Program-made: the position numbers and the translations under genes
In this document: positions 8,401-10,058 of the stretch, one piece after another
Layout of the letters: the number at the start of each line of letters is the position of its first letter
Numbering within the stretch: the first letter of the stretch is position 1
DNA from: Gonium pectorale
Lineage: Eukaryota > Chlorophyta > Chlorophyceae > Chlamydomonadales > Volvocaceae
Assembly: GCA_001584585.1 (NCBI GenBank)
Contig: LSYV01000392.1
Coordinates: 1 to 10,058 of the forward strand
Direction: 5' to 3'
DNA length: 10,058 bases
Notes under the pieces: generated by a model
Seen by the model: the letters and a program-made list of their open reading frames with translations, nothing else
Databases searched by the model: none
Told to the model about the DNA's origin: nothing

Positions 8401-10058
8401 TGGCAGGTCATCTATCTGCAGTCCACCTGCGCTGCAGGCAGCAGTTGGCCGCCCCGTTTGATAGGCAGGCGGTACAAACGTACGTGCATGTCCGGGTACG
8501 TGCATGTCCGGGTACGTGCGCCATCGCAAAACACACACCTACGCACACGCGTGATCAGAAACGGCGTGCTCAACTAACACACTGGTGAGGAAGCTATCTA
8601 ACAGGTCTGTGTGCATGCGTAATTGATCGCGCGCCCTGCCGTCGTCTATCGGGTCGCAGCGTGCAGTCACTCATGCTCTATCTTGCTCGCCCATGCATGC
8701 TGGGCTATTGTGCTCCCTACCTGAGGCCATCATCATGATGCGCATCCTGGTCTCCTCCCTCGACGATCGCCGGGAGGCCCCGCCTGCCTCCCACACCCGC
8801 AGGCCCGCCGGACCCTGGGCCAGGCTCCGCCCCGCCAGGTGGCTGTTGCTGCCCCTGCGACGACGGCCCTCCCTTCTTCAGGGCCTGCTTCCCCACTCCA
8901 GCCGGGGCCTCGCCCTCTTCCTCCGAATACCGCCCGTGCCGCCGCAGCCGCCGCCTCCGGACGATCACAGCCGCCGCTGCCGCAACGGCCGCCAGCACGA
9001 GACCTGCATATTTGCACGTCCGGTGCTCGTCACGAACATGCGGTGTCGTGTGTTTGTATGCTTGTAGAAGCGCTATGGAAAAGAGGTAGCTAAAGGAGCG
9101 GCTGGATGGCTGGATGGCTGGCTGGATGGCATGGGCTTTGCGTGTGTATGTCCATCTGTGGTCTCACTCGCGGCCCTCCGCCTCCGGGGGGAGAAGGGGG
9201 TAGTAGTGGAAGTACTCAGTCCGTGGCCAAGCCGAACGGTGGCCGTTGTTGTCCTCAACCGCCGTCCTTCCCCCGAGCGGGGGCGGGCGGGGGGGAGGTC
9301 CCGCTAGTCAACCCACCATGACCGCCCGCCGGCTTTTACTCACCTCCCCCGACTGCGCCGCCCAGAACGGCGCCCATCGGAGCTCCGGATCCGCCGCGTC
9401 CCCCACCCGACGGCACCAGCTGCGCCCCCGAAGAGGACGACGACGACGGCGGCGCTGACTCCAAGCCGCCGCTCGGGGATGGTGGCGGCGACGACGTCGC
9501 GGGTGGCCGCGACGGCGGCGACGGCGGCGGCGCGCCGCCGTTCAGGCGCAGCGTCATGCAGCCGACGACGCCCAGCGTCGTCGTACATTCGTACGACAGC
9601 TCCTCCGCGCACAGGTACTGCGAATCGATGCCCTGGACTGCGTAGTACAAGTTGGTCTGCGTGGGTGCGTACGGCACATACACATGGCATGGGGAGGCGT
9701 GCATGGGCCCTTTCTGCGCCCTTTCGCGCCTCGCTCTCCGCCTGTAACCTTTCCACACAAAAACATGGGAACACGTTTGCTTATTGGTTCGTTCAGTGTG
9801 GGTGGCTGCGATGCTGGTGCACAGGCCTTGCACTGCGCTAGCTGGTACGCAGCTTCGCAATTGCAGCCAACCCTGCCTCGACCGCCCATCCACCGCTCGG
9901 TCGCTCATCATCCCCCAGCCAGCCAGCCAGCCAGCCAGCCAACCAGCCAACCAGCAGCCCCCCGGTAGCCGCGCGCCCTAGCTGCATACACACACACACG
10001 CGTATGCATGTATACGTGTACCTCCGTCCGCAGCTGCCGCAATACTCCCGTCCCGTAT
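2496..10058 (-). CDS. Receptor-like TKL-type Ser/Thr protein kinase, 13 exons seen, 5' end outside window
   Basis: The product is predicted to phosphorylate Ser/Thr residues from ATP at the inner face of a membrane; its ligand and substrates are unknown. Thirteen exons join with matching phases at every junction into 698 residues. Order, numbered from the window edge: a Cys-containing segment (Cys 28, 36, 45), a Ser/Pro-rich stalk (about 55-95), a transmembrane helix (about 106-131), an RRRRLRR stop-transfer segment, a Gly/Ser/Ala-rich linker, then the kinase domain (about 380-690). Visible motifs are the Gly loop GKGGFGRV (390-397), Lys in VAVK (410), the helix-C Glu in AEVEVL (476), HRDLKPGN (550-557), DFGLSRL (from 574), PEYMAPE (596-602), DVYSFG (616-621), CW (674-675) and DRRP. 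The kinase is intact, and the APEL/VYSFGVLLW style fits the large TKL family of volvocine algae. No start codon or signal peptide is visible because the 5' end lies beyond the window. The stated end uses the read-through TGA at 2496; a spliced end is also possible. Confidence 0.93.
2598..2757 (-). CDS. Kinase gene exon 13: C-lobe end
   Basis: This exon enters in phase 2 after GCCGCAG and encodes VNVQKARPPLDAIPP, KLARLLRQCW, DAAPDRRPAA and AELVKELLLVREQ: helices G-I of the kinase, with the CW and the invariant Arg of subdomain XI. At 2598 a good donor (CAG/GTGCGG) is present in phase 0. If it is not used, the frame runs on for 33 more codons to TGA at 2496-2498. That tail (VRYGTDAG, then CTAC and RTAC repeats) comes from GTACGG-rich DNA like that of the introns, so splicing at 2598 is credible. 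Confidence 0.92.
2758..3027 (-). other. Intron 12 (270 bp) with GCCGTACGTGGCGT repeats
   Basis: The donor is GTTTGT and the acceptor GCCGCAG, phase 2. It contains the tandem repeat at 2896-2946 and GGGAGGGCGGGGTGG runs near 2785-2825. Confidence 0.8.
2896..2946. repeat. 17-18-bp tandem repeat, three copies
   Basis: The core GCCGTACGTGGCGT occurs at 2896, 2913 and 2931, in intron 12. Confidence 0.9.
3028..3056 (-). CDS. Kinase gene exon 12: 29-nt microexon
   Basis: Without it, exon 11 (phase 0) and exon 13 (needs phase 2) do not join, and the segment after KRPWE is missing. The 29-nt exon between CAACAG and GTTTGT encodes GLKMVVIAY plus two bases of Arg. It fixes both problems: RPWE-GLKMVVIAYR-VNVQKARPPL matches the usual helix G pattern of these kinases. 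Confidence 0.9.
3247..3292 (-). pseudogene. Degraded partial copy of kinase exon 11 with its donor
   Basis: On the minus strand this matches exon 11 from CTGTGGGC to the GGGAGGT donor, with three substitutions and a 4-bp ATGC insertion; the longest exact run is ATGCTGTCCGGGAAGCG. It reads LLWAMLSGKRP and is then shifted out of frame. It has no acceptor directly upstream, and exit at its donor would break the phase into exon 12, so it is not a usable alternative exon. Confidence 0.88.
3296..3355. repeat. 24-bp tandem repeat, 2.5 copies
   Basis: Units at 3296-3319 and 3320-3343 differ by one base; a third is partial (3344-3355). Each starts GGCACGCAAA and ends CTTCATTTCG. It lies 4 bp from the exon 11 fragment copy. 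Confidence 0.95.
3534..3589 (-). CDS. Kinase gene exon 11: helix F to G
   Basis: A 56-nt exon with acceptor CCGCAG and donor GGGAG/GTACGC, entering in phase 1 and leaving in phase 0. It encodes V, then YSFGVLLWAMLSGKRPWE. A degraded copy of its 3' two-thirds and donor lies at 3247-3292 in the following intron. Confidence 0.95.
3590..4077 (-). other. Intron 10 (488 bp) ending in a long C tract
   Basis: The donor is GTGGGT and the acceptor CCGCAG, phase 1. The last 65 bp before exon 11 are almost all C on the transcript (plus-strand G-runs at 3598-3658), an extreme polypyrimidine tract. The rest shows no coding signal. Confidence 0.8.
4078..4122 (-). CDS. Kinase gene exon 10: end of activation segment to helix F start
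   Basis: A 45-nt exon with acceptor CTTCAG and donor GACG/GTGGGT. It completes the APE Glu and encodes LYAVDNNIVTHKTD, leaving in phase 1 so that exon 11 supplies Val of DVYSFG. The last Asp is the invariant helix F Asp. Confidence 0.94.
4123..4638 (-). other. Intron 9 (516 bp)
   Basis: The donor is GTGAGC and the acceptor CTTCAG, phase 1. It contains four CTATCT hexamers (4350, 4360, 4576, 4604) and a GCAAGCAAGT-type run around 4550-4572. No gene is seen. Confidence 0.8.
4639..4657 (-). CDS. Kinase gene exon 9: 19-nt microexon encoding PEYMAP
   Basis: The exon is only CCTGAGTACATGGCGCCAG, between GCGACAG and GTGAGC. It enters in phase 0 and leaves in phase 1, giving PEYMAP plus the first base of the Glu completed by exon 10 (PEYMAPE, the subdomain VIII motif). 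Upstream sequence in the same frame matches no kinase residues, and exon 8 already ends GT of the expected GTPEYMAPE-like string, so the exon cannot be much longer. Confidence 0.93.
4658..5436 (-). other. Intron 8 (779 bp), longest intron, with duplicated donor
   Basis: The donor is GTGAGT and the acceptor GCGACAG, phase 0. Its first 190 bp are the tandem repeat that copies the exon 8 end. Several ATGCAT/CATGCATG strings lie at 4854-5170. A long minus-strand open frame crosses the intron and both flanking exons, but only the kinase segments in it are recognisable. Confidence 0.8.
5248..5452. repeat. 90/98-bp tandem repeat containing the exon 8 end and splice donor
   Basis: The string TGCCGACCTCGGGG occurs at 5251 (from G5250-T5251), 5349 and 5439, giving periods of 98 and 90 bp. 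The 8-bp difference is one extra GTACGGCA unit in the left copy. On the minus strand the real copy (near 5437) and the middle copy (near 5347) both read GGTCGGCACG/GTGAGTGG. The third (near 5249) reads CACG/GCGAGG. Between them are GTACGGCA and GTACGGCGG microrepeats. Confidence 0.93.
5437..5502 (-). CDS. Kinase gene exon 8: DFG motif and activation loop
   Basis: A 66-nt exon, phase 0 at both ends, that starts exactly at the DFG motif (acceptor GCCGCAG then GACTTTGGG). It encodes DFGLSRLRDTMAMWTENPEV plus GT and stops at donor ACG/GTGAGT. Its last 16 nt and the donor are copied 90 bp and 188 bp further downstream in the transcript (see the tandem repeat at 5248-5452), so an alternative in-frame donor is present. 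Loop residues Thr and Ser before PEYMAPE are candidate phosphorylation sites, by family analogy. Confidence 0.95.
5645..5696 (-). CDS. Kinase gene exon 7: catalytic Asn to strand 8
   Basis: A 52-nt exon with acceptor CCGCAG and donor ATCG/GTGAGC. It completes the split Gly codon and encodes NVLVNNPGSPHMVAKLS. The first Asn is the Mg-binding Asn of the catalytic loop (HRDLKPGN). It ends in phase 0 immediately before the DFG codons of exon 8. Confidence 0.95.
5697..6275 (-). other. Intron 6 (579 bp)
   Basis: The donor is GTGAGG and the acceptor CCGCAG, phase 2. It is comparatively AT-rich around 5790-5890 and 6025-6056, with a TATATATA string at 5929-5936. No gene, RNA or element is recognised inside it. 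Confidence 0.8.
6276..6355 (-). CDS. Kinase gene exon 6: catalytic loop start (HRDLKP)
   Basis: This 80-nt exon has acceptor CGACAG and donor CCGGG/GTGAGG, entering in phase 0 and leaving in phase 2. It encodes VVSIAIDVAQGLEYLHPTVV followed by HRDLKP: helix E and the catalytic loop with its proton-acceptor Asp and the Lys typical of Ser/Thr kinases. The interrupted Gly codon is completed by exon 7. Confidence 0.96.
6356..6669 (-). other. Intron 5 (314 bp), non-canonical GC-AG intron
   Basis: It begins GCGAGT after GAGGAG and ends CGACAG. No GT donor nearby keeps the reading frame across to VVSIAID. It includes a 19-bp tandem repeat (6441-6478) and a 13-bp match to the exon 7 donor boundary (6545-6557). 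Confidence 0.8.
6441..6478. repeat. 19-bp tandem repeat, two copies
   Basis: The unit is CGGGYGATCGATGATWTCG(G), at 6441-6459 and 6460-6478 with few differences. It is rich in ClaI-like ATCGAT and sits in intron 5. Confidence 0.85.
6670..7406 (-). CDS. Kinase gene exon 5: kinase N-lobe
   Basis: This is the longest exon (737 nt), entering in phase 1 (acceptor AAGCAG) and leaving in phase 0 at a GC donor (GAGGAG/GCGAGT). About 95 linker residues precede the N-lobe. The Gly loop GKGGFGRV maps to 7089-7066 and the ATP-binding Lys of LVAVKL to 7029-7027. Between strand 3 and helix C lies an insert of about 55 residues, rich in Ala, Gly, Ser and Gln, which is larger than in a minimal kinase. Helix C (ALRAEVEVLG, Glu at 6831-6829), CAHPNIITLLAACL, the hinge CLVMERMD and SLDKLIFG follow. 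The exon ends GQLIPLEE, which joins VVSIAIDVAQG in exon 6 as in related kinases. Confidence 0.96.
7407..8040 (-). other. Intron 4 (634 bp) with G-rich and GT-rich tracts
   Basis: The donor is GTCCGT and the acceptor AAGCAG, phase 1. Plus-strand G-runs occur at 7992-8019 and 7537-7570, followed by a TG-rich microsatellite to about 7612. The transcript carries the C-rich complement. Long plus-strand open frames through here overlap confirmed minus exons and are shadows. Confidence 0.75.
7537..7612. repeat. GGGGT and TG/CG low-complexity tract, G4-capable
   Basis: A series of GGGG/GGGT blocks on the plus strand runs directly into a TGTGTGCGTATGTGTG microsatellite, within intron 4. Confidence 0.85.
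8041..8258 (-). CDS. Kinase gene exon 4: cytoplasmic low-complexity linker
   Basis: This 218-nt exon has acceptor CACGCAG and donor CCCAG/GTCCGT. Incoming phase 2 makes an AG|G Arg codon, and outgoing phase 1 matches exon 5 exactly. The product segment is Gly/Ser/Ala-rich, includes ATAVLLCDWHNPSPHG, and ends LGNLRTAMSP. There is no recognised domain; it is part of the long linker between membrane and kinase domain. Support comes from phase agreement on both sides and GC3 bias, not from a motif, so it is less certain than the kinase exons. Confidence 0.72.
8259..8720 (-). other. Intron 3 (462 bp) with 16-bp tandem repeat
   Basis: The donor is GTAGGG and the acceptor CACGCAG, phase 2. It contains a 16-bp tandem repeat at 8481-8519 and four CTATCT-type hexamers. 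No coding frame is supported. Confidence 0.75.
8481..8519. repeat. 16-bp tandem repeat, about 2.4 copies
   Basis: The unit TACGTGCATGTCCGGG occurs at 8481-8496 and 8497-8512, followed by a partial third copy to 8519. It lies in intron 3. Confidence 0.93.
8721..9003 (-). CDS. Kinase gene exon 3: TM helix end and basic juxtamembrane segment
   Basis: This 283-nt exon lies between acceptor ATGCAG and donor CTCAG/GTAGGG, entering in phase 1 and leaving in phase 2. It completes the membrane helix with LVLAAVAAAAAVIV and follows at once with RRRRLRRHGR, a strong inside-facing stop-transfer signal. The rest is Gly/Pro/Gln-rich linker and ends EGGDQDAHHDDGL. The basic side after the helix places the kinase in the cytosol. 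Confidence 0.87.
9004..9343 (-). other. Intron 2 (340 bp), splits the transmembrane helix
   Basis: The donor is GTGAGT and the acceptor ATGCAG, phase 1. It contains a GGCTGGAT-type repeat (about 9101-9130) and G-rich runs near 9183-9300. No coding signal was found. Confidence 0.8.
9101..9130. repeat. GGCTGGAT short tandem repeat
   Basis: Alternating GGAT and GGCT units occur over about 30 bp within intron 2. Confidence 0.85.
9344..9656 (-). CDS. Kinase gene exon 2: extracellular Cys segment, Ser/Pro stalk, start of TM helix
   Basis: This 313-nt exon has acceptor CACGCAG and donor GGAG/GTGAGT, starts in phase 0 and ends in phase 1. The first third reads TNLYYAVQGIDSQYLCAEEL and then carries two more Cys (residues 36 and 45 of the assembled product). 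Next come PPPSPPSRPP and SSPPPSPS blocks and a poly-Ser run, like the hydroxyproline-rich stalks of algal cell-wall and surface proteins. The exon ends MGAVLGGAVGG, the first half of the transmembrane helix, completed by exon 3. The two in-frame-adjacent open frames lack this pattern. The fold of the Cys segment is not recognised. Confidence 0.85.
9657..10021 (-). other. Intron 1 (365 bp) with GCCA repeat
   Basis: The donor is GTACAC and the acceptor CACGCAG. It contains a tetranucleotide AGCC repeat drifting into AACC (about 9916-9957) and a CACACACACGCG stretch near 9988. No gene is seen on either strand. Confidence 0.6.
9916..9957. repeat. AGCC/AACC tetranucleotide microsatellite
   Basis: About six AGCC units are followed by AACC and AGCC units, within intron 1 of the kinase gene. 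Repeated W-L-A-G and Q-P-A-S strings in frames across it are shadows of the repeat. Confidence 0.9.
10022..10058 (-). CDS. Kinase gene exon 1 (partial, cut by window edge)
   Basis: Only the last 37 nt are in the window, before a GGAG donor with GTACAC. In the frame that joins exon 2 in phase 0, they read YGTGVLRQLRTE and run on into TNLYYAV. The join is sensible, but the exon is short and its phase cannot be tested independently. Confidence 0.6.

Noticed and set aside
7220..8577. Long plus-strand open frames (243 and 249 residues) overlapping 7220-7951 and 7828-8577
   Set aside because: They lie antisense to kinase exons 4 and 5 and run through GT and G-rich intron repeats; their translations are low-complexity and match no family.
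1..10058. CRISPR array, IS element, tRNA, rRNA, phage or defence system
   Set aside because: No spaced palindromic repeats, transposase motifs, tRNA or rRNA signatures or prokaryotic gene layout were seen; the window is spliced nuclear DNA.

Overview
The window is nuclear DNA of a eukaryote, most likely a volvocine green alga (Chlamydomonas/Volvox type). The reasons are very GC-rich, GC3-biased exons, many introns of 140-780 bp with GTGAGT-type donors and CAG acceptors, a TGTAA polyadenylation signal, Ala/Gly/Ser/Pro-rich coding sequence, and introns full of simple repeats (GTACGG, CATGCATG, GCCA). There is no sign of operons, ribosome binding sites, IS elements or CRISPR. The species cannot be fixed from this sequence alone.

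Left end (1-650): the last exon of a plus-strand gene of unknown function (336-563, 75 residues, Ala-rich and helical) follows a very C-rich intron. A TGTAA poly(A) signal lies 52 bp after the stop. From about 650 to 2000 I see only intergenic DNA with small repeats, including a 26-bp direct repeat.

The rest of the window (about 2500-10058) is one minus-strand gene, cut at its 5' end by the window edge. I rebuilt it exon by exon. Thirteen exons (10058-10022, 9656-9344, 9003-8721, 8258-8041, 7406-6670, 6355-6276, 5696-5645, 5502-5437, 4657-4639, 4122-4078, 3589-3534, 3056-3028, 2757-2598) join in one consistent reading frame. They give 698 residues: a short Cys-containing extracellular part, a Ser/Pro-rich stalk, one transmembrane helix, a basic stop-transfer segment, a low-complexity cytoplasmic linker, and a complete TKL-type Ser/Thr protein kinase domain with all catalytic motifs. 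It is therefore a receptor-like kinase. Its 3' end is uncertain: it either reads through to TGA at 2496 or splices at 2598 to a terminal exon near 2100-2280. The two genes converge tail to tail.

The unusual points are in gene architecture. There are two internal microexons (19 and 29 nt) inside the kinase core and a GC-AG intron. The 3' end of the DFG exon is tandemly duplicated together with its splice donor; using the duplicated donor would insert 30 residues in frame into the activation segment. A frameshifted partial copy of the exon encoding the VYSFGVLLWAML region sits in the next intron, beside a 24-bp minisatellite. I found no evidence of a wholly new biological system; these splice-site duplications are the best leads.
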